Shown: one piece after another, positions 8,073-15,123 of the stretch
How positions within the stretch are numbered: position 1 is the stretch's first letter
Layout of the letters: every line of letters starts with the position of its first letter
From: Sungkyunkwania multivorans
GTDB lineage: Bacteria; Bacteroidota; Bacteroidia; Flavobacteriales; Flavobacteriaceae
Direction: 5' to 3'
Assembly (NCBI RefSeq): GCF_042675645.1
Contig: NZ_JBHTJH010000001.1
Span: forward strand, 210,543-274,542
DNA: 64,000 nt
Notes under the pieces: model-generated
Seen by the model: the letters and a program-made list of their open reading frames with translations, nothing else
What the model was told of the DNA's origin: nothing
Database searches by the model: none
Program-made: the position numbers and the translations under genes

Positions 8073-8702
8073 TTATTTACTTAGGTTTGACTCTATCCCT
8101 TCAACAGACCCTTCCAAAAGCACCACGTTATTCGCGTTCATTATCTTGTAAGTACTTAATTCTGAGTTTGTTACAACTTCAACACCCTTCAAATTGCGCG
8201 ACGACAAATATACATTATTATTAGTGTCGCCCAAGACGAATAGGGCTTTTTTACCTTCTAGCCCTAAAGCATTGAGAACACCAACAAAATCTTTTGTCCT
8301 TGGCGCTTCAAAAGTGAAGTCCTCCAATACCACTAACGACTCTGATTGTGCCTTTAACGACAGCGCAGATTTTCGCGCCAATCTCTTCAGGTTTTTATTC
8401 AACTTGAAGCTGTAGTTGCGTGGTCTTGGACCAAACACTCTACCTCCTCCTTTGAAGATCGGAGACTTGATGCTACCTGCACGTGCTGTACCGGTACCTT
8501 TTTGCTTTTTGATCTTACGGGTACTTCCCACGATCTCAGCACGCTCCTTCGCCTTATGCGTTCCTTGTCTCTGATTTGCAAGATATTGCTTCACATCCAA
8601 GTAAAGTGCATTTTCATTAGGCTCTATTCCGAAAACAGCATCAGAAAGCTTTGCCTTTCTACCTGTTTCTTTTCCTTTAATGTTTAAAACTGCTACCTCC
8701 AT
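8073..8702 (-). CDS. rplD: 50S ribosomal protein L4
   Basis: L4 lines the tunnel and, in Enterobacteria, represses the S10 operon by attenuation. The 209-residue protein has the extended loop KKQKGTGTARAGSIKSPIFK followed by GGGRVFGPRPRNYSFKLN. Its ATG overlaps the rplC stop by one base (TAATG at 8700-8704), suggesting termination-reinitiation coupling. Whether L4 autoregulates here is unknown, but a structured leader is present upstream of rplC. Confidence 0.97.
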   Translation of the reverse strand: MEVAVLNIKGKETGRKAKLSDAVFGIEPNENALYLDVKQYLANQRQGTHKAKERAEIVGSTRKIKKQKGTGTARAGSIKSPIFKGGGRVFGPRPRNYSFKLNKNLKRLARKSALSLKAQSESLVVLEDFTFEAPRTKDFVGVLNALGLEGKKALFVLGDTNNNVYLSSRNLKGVEVVTNSELSTYKIMNANNVVLLEGSVEGIESNLSK

Positions 8703-9319
8703 TACTTCTGAATGATTACATAAGCGTTCTTATGGCCAGGAACTGCACCCTTTACAACGAGCAAGTTCTTATCTGCTACCACCTTTAACACTCTCAAGTT
8801 TTGAACTTTCACTTTCTCACCACCCATTCTTCCTGCCATGCGCATTCCTTTGAACACACGCGCTGGATATGATGCAGCACCAATAGATCCAGGAGCTCTT
8901 AGACGGTTGTGTTGTCCGTGAGTAGCTTGACCTACACCACCAAAACCATGTCTTTTAACCACCCCTTGGAATCCTTTACCTTTGGAAGTACCCGAAACAT
9001 CTACGAATTCCCCTTCGTTAAAGTGCTCTACTGTGATGGTATCGCCTAATTTGTACTCCTCTTCAAATCCTTGGAACTCGACAACCTTGTACTTAGGCGA
9101 TGTACCTGCTTTCTTAAAGTGACCATTGGCCGCTTTGGTAGCACGCTTCTCTGCCTTGTCATCGAAACCAAGTTGAAGAGCTTCATACCCGTCAACCTCA
9201 TTGGTTCTGACTTGGGTAACGACACATGGACCTGCTTCGATAACGGTACATGGGATGTTTTTCCCATTCTCGTCAAAGATGCTAGTCATGCCGATTTTCT
9301 TTCCGATTAACCCAGACAT
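8702..9319 (-). CDS. rplC: 50S ribosomal protein L3
   Basis: L3 is an early-assembly protein close to the peptidyl-transferase centre. The 205-residue protein starts MSGLIGKKIGMTSIFDENGK and has the signature GKGFQGVVKRHGFGGVGQAT and HGQHNRLRAPGSIG (about residues 118-152). It is the first gene of the S10/spc transcription unit here, because rpsJ is placed in the preceding unit. A promoter and hairpin leader precede it. Confidence 0.97.
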   Translation of the reverse strand: MSGLIGKKIGMTSIFDENGKNIPCTVIEAGPCVVTQVRTNEVDGYEALQLGFDDKAEKRATKAANGHFKKAGTSPKYKVVEFQGFEEEYKLGDTITVEHFNEGEFVDVSGTSKGKGFQGVVKRHGFGGVGQATHGQHNRLRAPGSIGAASYPARVFKGMRMAGRMGGEKVKVQNLRVLKVVADKNLLVVKGAVPGHKNAYVIIQK

Positions 9320-9358
9320 AAAAAATTAATTAATTGTTTAAAGTTTATTCAAAATAAA

Positions 9359-9381
9359 AACACCTATGTACCATAAGTGTT
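9359..9381 (-). promoter_or_regulatory. Attenuator-like hairpin in the rplC leader
   Basis: On the minus-strand transcript this is a 10-bp stem (AACACUUAUG pairing with CAUAGGUGUU, one G-U pair) with a 3-nt loop, followed at once by a U-rich run (UUUUAUUUU). It lies in the leader between the predicted promoter and rplC, about 40 nt before the start codon. The shape fits an intrinsic terminator used for attenuation, or a protein-binding leader. Function is inferred. Confidence 0.5.
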
Positions 9382-9413
9382 TCAATCTAATTACCCCACT
9401 CTACTGCCCAGAG

Positions 9414-9428
9414 GTGCCAAATAGGCAC
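9414..9428 (-). promoter_or_regulatory. Second leader hairpin upstream of rplC
   Basis: A 5-bp stem (GTGCC/GGCAC) with a 5-nt loop near the 5' end of the predicted rplC leader, 32 nt before the attenuator-like hairpin. It could be a folding partner or part of a ribosomal-protein binding site. Small enough to arise by chance; reported because it sits in a non-coding leader with a second, stronger hairpin. Confidence 0.3.
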
Positions 9429-9450
9429 AATAAGCCCCGCAAATGGTGTG

Positions 9451-9480
9451 CAAAGGTATTAAATTTTTTGTAAGATTCAA
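9451..9480 (-). promoter_or_regulatory. Promoter of the rplC (S10/spc) operon
   Basis: Read on the minus strand: TTG at 9480-9478, a 19-nt spacer, then TACCTTTG at 9458-9451. This matches the Bacteroidetes primary sigma factor pattern (TTG, 19-20 nt, TAnnTTTG). It predicts a start near 9445 and a leader of about 125 nt. The rpsL operon promoter has the same box sequence and the same spacer length. Confidence 0.75.
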
Positions 9481-9653
9481 CCTCTGAGTCAAATTAATTG
9501 CGAACTATTTCGTCAGCATCTAAAAACGACCCCTTTAACACCTTTGAAATAGCCGAATTCACGGCCTCCTCAAAGAATTTTTCACACAAAGACGCCATGT
9601 CAAAAATCCATTTTTCGAAGAAGGTAGATTTCATCATCATTAGACTGGAAACG

Positions 9654-9682
9654 AAAAAGTGCGCGATCACGCGCACTTTTTT
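9654..9682. terminator. Bidirectional intrinsic terminator after rpsJ
   Basis: A perfect 12-bp inverted repeat (AAAAAGTGCGCG at 9654-9665, CGCGCACTTTTTT from 9670) with a 4-nt ATCA loop. The GC-rich inner stem is flanked by A and T runs, so it can terminate on either strand. It lies 113 nt past the rpsJ stop and ahead of the rplC promoter, so it separates the two ribosomal operons. A weaker inverted repeat (CTTTCAAT/ATTGAAAG, 9758-9784) lies just after rpsJ. Confidence 0.85.
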
Positions 9683-9794
9683 CAACTATATCTAAAGTAA
9701 AAGTTTATTCTACTTTATACTGGATTCCAGAACTTATCCGAAATGTGTTGAACCAAACTTTCAATTTGCTTTCGCTATTGAAAGTGGTGTTTCA

Positions 9795-10100
9795 TCACAC
9801 TTTGATCTCTACTTCAACCCCGCTTGGCAACTCCAACTTCATCAAGGCATCGATGGTCTTTGACGAAGAGCTGTAGATGTCCAACAAACGCTTGTAAGAG
9901 CTCAATTCAAATTGCTCTCGCGATTTCTTATTGACGTGTGGAGAACGTAGCACAGTAAATATTTTCTTGTGCGTTGGCAATGGAATAGGACCCGTTACAA
10001 CGGCGCCAGTAGTTTTTACTGTCTTAACGATCTTCTCGGCAGACTTGTCCACCAAGTTGTGATCGTACGATTTTAGTTTTATTCTGATTTTCTGACTCAT
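9795..10100 (-). CDS. rpsJ: 30S ribosomal protein S10
   Basis: S10 belongs to the 30S head and also acts in NusB-dependent antitermination. The 101-residue protein reads KIRIKLKSYDHNLVDKSAEK and contains the signature GPIPLPTHKKIFTVLRSPHVNKKSR split over the middle. It starts 12 nt after fusA and is followed by a terminator, so it is the last gene of the rpsL-rpsG-fusA unit and not the first gene of the S10 operon as in E. coli. Confidence 0.97.
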   Translation of the reverse strand: MSQKIRIKLKSYDHNLVDKSAEKIVKTVKTTGAVVTGPIPLPTHKKIFTVLRSPHVNKKSREQFELSSYKRLLDIYSSSSKTIDALMKLELPSGVEVEIKV

Positions 10101-10111
10101 TTTCTTTGGGA

Positions 10112-12241
10112 TTAAGCGTTAACTGCTCCTTTTACTTCTTTGATCACTTCTTCTGCGATGTTGGTAGGTGTCTCTGCGTAGTGCGAGAACTCCATGGTAG
10201 ATGTTGCTCTACCAGATGACAATGTTCTCAACGCCGTTACATAACCAAACATCTCTGAAAGTGGCACGTGGGCTTTAACAACCTTAGAACCTGCACGGTC
10301 GCTCATGTCGTTTACCTGACCACGACGACGGTTAAGGTCACCTACGATATCACCCATGTTCTCTTCAGGAGTAAGCACTTCGAGTTTCATGATCGGCTCC
10401 ATAAGAACTGCTCTCGCAGCCTTTGCAGCGGACTTGTAACCCATCTTAGCAGCTAGTTCGAACGAAAGAGAATCAGAATCCACCGCATGGAAAGACCCAT
10501 CTTTCAGCGTAACTTTCATACTGTCCATCTCAAATCCGGCTAAAGGACCATTTTTCATGGCTTCCTTAAATCCTTTTTCTACTGATGGGATATATTCTTT
10601 AGGAATGTTACCTCCTTTGATCAAGTTTACAAACTCAAGACCTTGCTGGCCTTCTTCAGCTGGTTCCATTGTAAATACGATATCTGCGAATTTACCTCGT
10701 CCACCAGACTGCTTCTTATAAACCTCTCTATGATCGGCAGTTGCTGTAAGCGCTTCTTTATACTCAACTTGAGGTTGACCTTGGTTAACCTCTACTTTAA
10801 ACTCACGCTTAAGACGGTCTACAATAATATCTAAGTGAAGCTCGCCCATACCAGAGATGATCGTTTGACCAGAGGCCTCGTCGGTCTTTACCTGGAACGT
10901 TGGGTCTTCTTCGGCAAGTTTTGAGAGCGCCATCCCTAGCTTATCAACATCGGCCTTTGTCTTAGGCTCTACCGCGATACCGATTACCGGATCTGGGAAG
11001 TCCATAGATTCTAGCACGATTGGATGTTTTTCATCAGACATGGTATCCCCAGTCTTGATATCTTTGAAACCTACCGCAGCTCCAATGTCTCCTGCTTCGA
11101 TATAATCGATGGCATTTTGTTTATTAGAGTGCATCTGATAGATACGTGAAATACGCTCCTTCTTTCCTGAACGGTTGTTAAGGATGTAAGAACCTGCATC
11201 CAAACGACCAGAATAAGCACGAAAGAATGCCAAACGCCCCACAAAGGGGTCGGTAGCAATTTTAAATGCTAGTGCCGCAAACGGCTCCTTCACATCTGGC
11301 TTACGGATCTCTTCTTTTTCTGTATCAGGATTTACCCCTATGATACCTTCCTTATCAACTGGCGAAGGCAAATAACGACAAACGGCATCCAATAAGAATT
11401 GAACTCCTTTATTTTTAAATGCAGACCCACAGATCATAGGGATGATAGACATGTCCATTACCGCAGCACGAAGTGCAGCATGCACTTCTTCTTCAGTAAT
11501 AGAATCCTCATCTTCCATGTATTTCTCAAGAAGATCCTCGTCGTAGGCCGCAACTTCTTCGATCAGCTTACCTCTAAGCTCAGCAGCTTCCGCCTTCAAC
11601 TCTTCTGGTATGTCGATAACATCAAATGTTGCACCTTGAGTCTCATCGTGCCATACGATCGCACGGTTCTTCACCAAGTCGACGATGCCTTTAAAATCGG
11701 CCTCATCCCCAATGTTCATTACGATTGGCACAGCGTTAGACCCTAGCATATCCTTCACTTGTTGGCAAACCGCCATAAAGTTAGCTCCTTGACGGTCCAT
11801 CTTGTTTACAAATCCAATACGTGGAACCTTGTAATTATCGGCCAATCTCCAGTTGGTCTCAGATTGTGGCTCAACACCATCAACCGCACTGAATAAGAAT
11901 ACCAACCCATCCAGCACACGTAAAGAGCGATTTACCTCAACGGTGAAATCAACGTGCCCAGGAGTATCGATTATATTAAAATGGTATCCTTTGGTCTCTG
12001 GAGTGGGCTGTCCGTTTTCCAACGGGAAATTCCAAGTACAGGTAGTTGCAGCCGAGGTAATTGTGATACCTCGTTCCTGCTCTTGCTCCATCCAGTCCAT
12101 CGTCGCAGCACCATCGTGCACTTCACCAATTTTGTGACTTACACCAGTGTAATATAGAATACGCTCGGTAGTTGTTGTCTTACCCGCATCGATGTGAGCA
12201 GCAATACCAATGTTTCTTGTAAATTTAAGATCTCTTCCCAT
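10112..12241 (-). CDS. fusA: Translation elongation factor G
   Basis: EF-G is the GTPase that drives translocation on the ribosome. The 709-residue protein has G1 AHIDAGKTTTTE (about residues 15-26), the switch sequence RGITITSAATT, G3 DTPGHVDF, G4 NKMDR and G5 GSAFKN, then domains II-V including YKKQSGGRGKFADI in domain IV and the GYVTALRTLSSGRAT C-terminal block. It lies between rpsG and rpsJ. The tuf gene is not adjacent, unlike in E. coli. Confidence 0.98.
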   Translation of the reverse strand: MGRDLKFTRNIGIAAHIDAGKTTTTERILYYTGVSHKIGEVHDGAATMDWMEQEQERGITITSAATTCTWNFPLENGQPTPETKGYHFNIIDTPGHVDFTVEVNRSLRVLDGLVFLFSAVDGVEPQSETNWRLADNYKVPRIGFVNKMDRQGANFMAVCQQVKDMLGSNAVPIVMNIGDEADFKGIVDLVKNRAIVWHDETQGATFDVIDIPEELKAEAAELRGKLIEEVAAYDEDLLEKYMEDEDSITEEEVHAALRAAVMDMSIIPMICGSAFKNKGVQFLLDAVCRYLPSPVDKEGIIGVNPDTEKEEIRKPDVKEPFAALAFKIATDPFVGRLAFFRAYSGRLDAGSYILNNRSGKKERISRIYQMHSNKQNAIDYIEAGDIGAAVGFKDIKTGDTMSDEKHPIVLESMDFPDPVIGIAVEPKTKADVDKLGMALSKLAEEDPTFQVKTDEASGQTIISGMGELHLDIIVDRLKREFKVEVNQGQPQVEYKEALTATADHREVYKKQSGGRGKFADIVFTMEPAEEGQQGLEFVNLIKGGNIPKEYIPSVEKGFKEAMKNGPLAGFEMDSMKVTLKDGSFHAVDSDSLSFELAAKMGYKSAAKAARAVLMEPIMKLEVLTPEENMGDIVGDLNRRRGQVNDMSDRAGSKVVKAHVPLSEMFGYVTALRTLSSGRATSTMEFSHYAETPTNIAEEVIKEVKGAVNA

Positions 12242-12271
12242 CTTTTGTTAAATACTTGTTGTGTGTTTGGA

Positions 12272-12748
12272 TTAAAATCTGAAGTGAGAGAATGCCTTGT
12301 TGGCCTCAGCCATTTTATGAGTATCCACCCTTTTCTTTACAGCAGCTCCTTCTTCTTTTGCCGCAGCTAAGATCTCTGAGGCAAGTTTTTGGGCCATTGA
12401 TTTTTCGTTACGCTTGCGCGCATAACTGATCAACCACTTCATCGCTGTTGATACTTTTCTATCTGGACGGATCTGCATAGGAATCTGAAATGTAGCACCA
12501 CCAACACGACGGCTGCGAACCTCAACGTGTGGCATAACATTGCTTAGCGCATCTTTCCAAAGCTCTAATCCAGTTTTCTCATCATCTTGTTTCTTCTCTT
12601 CTACGATATCGATCGCATCGTAAAACACTTTGAACGCTACTGACTTCTTACCGTCCCACATTAAGTTGTTCACAAAACGCGTCACCAATTGATCATTAAA
12701 TCTTGGGTCTGGTAAAAGCGGTCTTTTTTTCGCCTGTCTTTTTCTCAT
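12272..12748 (-). CDS. rpsG: 30S ribosomal protein S7
   Basis: S7 nucleates the 3' domain of 16S rRNA. The 158-residue protein starts MRKRQAKKRPLLPDPRFND and contains NLMWDGKKSVAFKVFYDAID and VEVRSRRVGGATFQIPM. Length is typical. It lies between rpsL and fusA. Confidence 0.97.
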   Translation of the reverse strand: MRKRQAKKRPLLPDPRFNDQLVTRFVNNLMWDGKKSVAFKVFYDAIDIVEEKKQDDEKTGLELWKDALSNVMPHVEVRSRRVGGATFQIPMQIRPDRKVSTAMKWLISYARKRNEKSMAQKLASEILAAAKEEGAAVKKRVDTHKMAEANKAFSHFRF

Positions 12749-12774
12749 GTCTCTTTACATTAAAGTTTTAATGA

Positions 12775-13149
12775 TTACTTTTTTGGGCGTTTTGCACCGT
12801 ACTTTGAGCGACGTTGCGTTCTACCTTCTACACCGGCAGTATCTAGCGCACCGCGAACGATGTGATATCTAACCCCAGGTAAATCTTTTACTCTTCCGCC
12901 TCTAACCAATACTATCGAGTGCTCTTGGAGGTTGTGTCCCTCACCTGGGATGTAAGCGTTAACCTCATTACCATTTGTCAACCTCACCCTTGCAACTTTA
13001 CGCATTGCAGAGTTAGGTTTTTTTGGTGTTGTGGTGTAAACACGCGTACATACTCCACGTCTTTGTGGACACGAATCCAAAGCAGCCGATTTACTCTTCT
13101 TGGTCATCTTGGCCCTTCCTTTTCGTACTAATTGTGAAATAGTTGGCAT
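12775..13149 (-). CDS. rpsL: 30S ribosomal protein S12
   Basis: S12 controls decoding accuracy. The 124-residue protein has the conserved TTPKKPNSAMRKVARVRL block and GGRVKDLPGVRYHIVRG. The lysines at the two classical streptomycin-resistance positions (in TPKKPNS and RVKDLPG) are present, so the wild-type sequence is retained. It is the first gene of its operon and lies just downstream of a clear promoter and a 5' hairpin. Confidence 0.97.
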   Translation of the reverse strand: MPTISQLVRKGRAKMTKKSKSAALDSCPQRRGVCTRVYTTTPKKPNSAMRKVARVRLTNGNEVNAYIPGEGHNLQEHSIVLVRGGRVKDLPGVRYHIVRGALDTAGVEGRTQRRSKYGAKRPKK

Positions 13150-13177
13150 AAATAAATACTATTATTTAATTAAAAAA

Positions 13178-13192
13178 CCCTCTTTTAGAGGG
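13178..13192 (-). promoter_or_regulatory. Hairpin plus U-run at the extreme 5' end of the rpsL mRNA
   Basis: CCCTCT/AGAGGG with a 3-nt loop, a perfect 6-bp stem, followed on the minus-strand transcript by UUUUUUAAUU. It looks like an intrinsic terminator. However, it starts only about 4-10 nt after the predicted transcription start, probably too early for normal termination. It may act as a 5' stability hairpin, in initial-transcription control, or as a terminator for transcription entering from upstream. Confidence 0.55.
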
Positions 13193-13195
13193 CTG

Positions 13196-13225
13196 CAAAG
13201 GTAGAAATTATTTTCATCTATTCAA
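13196..13225 (-). promoter_or_regulatory. Promoter of the rpsL-rpsG-fusA-rpsJ operon
   Basis: On the minus strand: TTG at 13225-13223, a 19-nt spacer, then TACCTTTG at 13203-13196. The box and the spacer length are identical to the rplC promoter. This fits the Bacteroidetes sigma-A consensus and a strong housekeeping promoter. Confidence 0.78.
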
Positions 13226-13319
13226 ATGGCTTGCTATTTATTTTGCTTTCAACCTACAACAATTCGATACACGACTCCCTATCTGTCGTATCGACCGACA
13301 CTTGACGAGCTATCGACGA

Positions 13320-14054
13320 TCATGGTGAATCTTGATATGAATCCAAGTATTTGAGTAGCGCAATTACTTGAGAGGGCTCCTTTAAATTCAGTTTTTGTTC
13401 CTTGACAAAATCTTTTGCTTTCTGATGATCCGCCTCATCTAAGGCCTCAATGATCTTTTTCTTTCGCAACGACACCGACCTTAAGGTCTCATTCGGTTTT
13501 CCGATGAAAAATTCCTCAACCTCGGAAAATCTTGCTGGGAATGACCGCTGGAGCGAATTATATGCTTTTTTCTTTTCCATTATTATTTTCTTCTTTCGGG
13601 CATAAAACCAATAGTGATTTCCTTTGAATTGCAAATACATATAACCAATTCGAGACTGTCCTCCATCAGTCTTATATGGAAGGTAGAATAACTCTTGCGC
13701 TCCAAACCTACAAGATATCTTACTTGACTTATGCAAGGCATAGACCTCTGCATTCTCGTTTTCGAATTGTTTGAACTCCACCTCGTCATTATAAGCATCA
13801 AAACGTGCAAAGATCTCTTTTTCCGCTTTGCCTTCGTACACTATGACCGCTGGAACAAAATTGTCATTTTCAAAAGGGCTTCCTTTGATGTTAGAAACCG
13901 AGATCTCCTTTTTGCTGTAAACCTTTCGGCGGAGTTCCTCCCATGCTTTTTGAGCTTGAGGATCCCCGGCTTGTCCGAATGCGGGACGCGTTCCCTGACT
14001 AAAAGAAGTGAAATACAATAATCCGATACCAATTATTAAGAATGATTTTTTCAT
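13320..14054 (-). CDS. Secreted protein of unknown function, paralog A
   Basis: I do not recognise a named family. The 244-residue product (ATG at 14054 chosen because it starts the signal peptide MKKSFLIIGIGLLYFTSFSQ) has a Sec signal, then GDPQAQKAWEELRRKVYSKK and a mixed alpha/beta region with ARFDAYNDEVEFKQF, and ends in a basic helical segment and ALLKYLDSYQ. It is a clear paralog of the next gene (14200-14973): the same signal layout, GDPQAQK, KGSP-ND-F-PA, RYDAYNDEVEF and C-terminal LLKYLD. The pair probably arose by tandem duplication. An upstream in-frame start at 14072 adds six residues and is less likely. Confidence 0.8.
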   Translation of the reverse strand: MKKSFLIIGIGLLYFTSFSQGTRPAFGQAGDPQAQKAWEELRRKVYSKKEISVSNIKGSPFENDNFVPAVIVYEGKAEKEIFARFDAYNDEVEFKQFENENAEVYALHKSSKISCRFGAQELFYLPYKTDGGQSRIGYMYLQFKGNHYWFYARKKKIIMEKKKAYNSLQRSFPARFSEVEEFFIGKPNETLRSVSLRKKKIIEALDEADHQKAKDFVKEQKLNLKEPSQVIALLKYLDSYQDSP

Positions 14055-14199
14055 AAGAAATGTGAATAGCATTGCTGAAAGGGTGTCCCCAACATAATTT
14101 TTTCGCTTCTAAATATACACAAAGAATTGAGGCAATAAGAATACGTCGCCCATATTTAGATGTGCTCTACTCTTCTACCCCAGCGTATATCTACTCAAT

Positions 14200-14973
14200 T
14201 TATTGGTCTAAGTATTTTAATAATTTGATGACTTGCTCTTCACTCTTCAAATCGAGCTTGTGTTCCTTGATGAATTTTTTTGCCTTCTGCTGGTCGCTTT
14301 TTATCAACGCAGACAATATCCTCTTTTTACTATTAGGGACCTGTATCAACTTCTTATTAGGTTCCCCGATAAAGAATTCTTTGGTCTCGGAAAAGCGCGC
14401 CGGAAACGTCTTATGCAATGAGGTTGTCGCCGTCTTTTTCTCCTTGATCGTTTTCTTGTCCCTCGCATAAAACCAATAACGACTGCCTTCAAATTGTTTC
14501 GCCATATATCCTGCTTTCAGTACTCCTTTTTCAAAATATGGGAGATAAAAGTAGTTGTCGTTACCAATGCGACAGGATAGATTTGCTGATTTCAACAGGG
14601 CGTATCGCTCTGCATTCTCTTTGTTGAATTCTTTAAATTCGACCTCGTCATTATAAGCATCATATCGAGCGAAACACTCCTTCTCGATCTGACCGTCATA
14701 CATCAGCGTTGCCGGTAAAAAATTATCATTTGAATATGGGCTTCCTTTTACATCCGAAATGGTGATCATTTCCTTATTGTAGATTTTTTTTCGCAGCGCA
14801 TCCCAGCCTTTCTGAGCTTGGGGATCACCCTCTAGGCTAAATCCATTATTCGAAAATTGCGTATTCCCACCTCTTACTGGAGATCCGAATTTGGCACCAA
14901 GGTCATTTTGGGAGAAAGAAACTCCCCAGAAAAAGGTAAGCAATATGGCGACTACGACTGAATAATTTTTCAT
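14200..14973 (-). CDS. Secreted protein of unknown function, paralog B
   Basis: The 257-residue product has the N-terminal signal MKNYSVVVAILLTFFWGVSFSQ and the same core as its downstream neighbour: GDPQAQKGWDALRKKIYNKE, KGSPYSNDNFLPATLMYDGQ, RYDAYNDEVEFKEF, YWFYARDKKTIKEKK and C-terminal LLKYLDQ. It carries an extra 20-residue linker after the signal (NDLGAKFGSPVRGGNTQFSN). The two lie on the same strand 145 nt apart, and an outer-membrane protein gene diverges upstream. Probably periplasmic or surface-associated; function unknown. Confidence 0.8.
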   Translation of the reverse strand: MKNYSVVVAILLTFFWGVSFSQNDLGAKFGSPVRGGNTQFSNNGFSLEGDPQAQKGWDALRKKIYNKEMITISDVKGSPYSNDNFLPATLMYDGQIEKECFARYDAYNDEVEFKEFNKENAERYALLKSANLSCRIGNDNYFYLPYFEKGVLKAGYMAKQFEGSRYWFYARDKKTIKEKKTATTSLHKTFPARFSETKEFFIGEPNKKLIQVPNSKKRILSALIKSDQQKAKKFIKEHKLDLKSEEQVIKLLKYLDQ

Positions 14974-15123
14974 TTGTCAATTCTTTTTGAGTTTAAACAA
15001 TGTTATTATGACCTATCAAACAGCGTTTTTAGCTAGATTATGGATGGTCACTCAATAAATACATAACTTGCTTTCAAATTTTTTGATAAAATTTGAGTTT
15101 TCATAAACCAAGGACATCCTTAA

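Noticed and set aside
8399..8687. Frames opposite and within rplD
   Set aside because: They are shadows of a well-supported ribosomal protein gene.
9494..9685. A 63-residue open frame on the minus strand between rpsJ and rplC, and an opposing plus-strand frame
   Set aside because: The start lies inside the terminator hairpin, the two frames overlap on opposite strands, and neither has a recognisable motif. The stretch is better read as terminator and promoter region.
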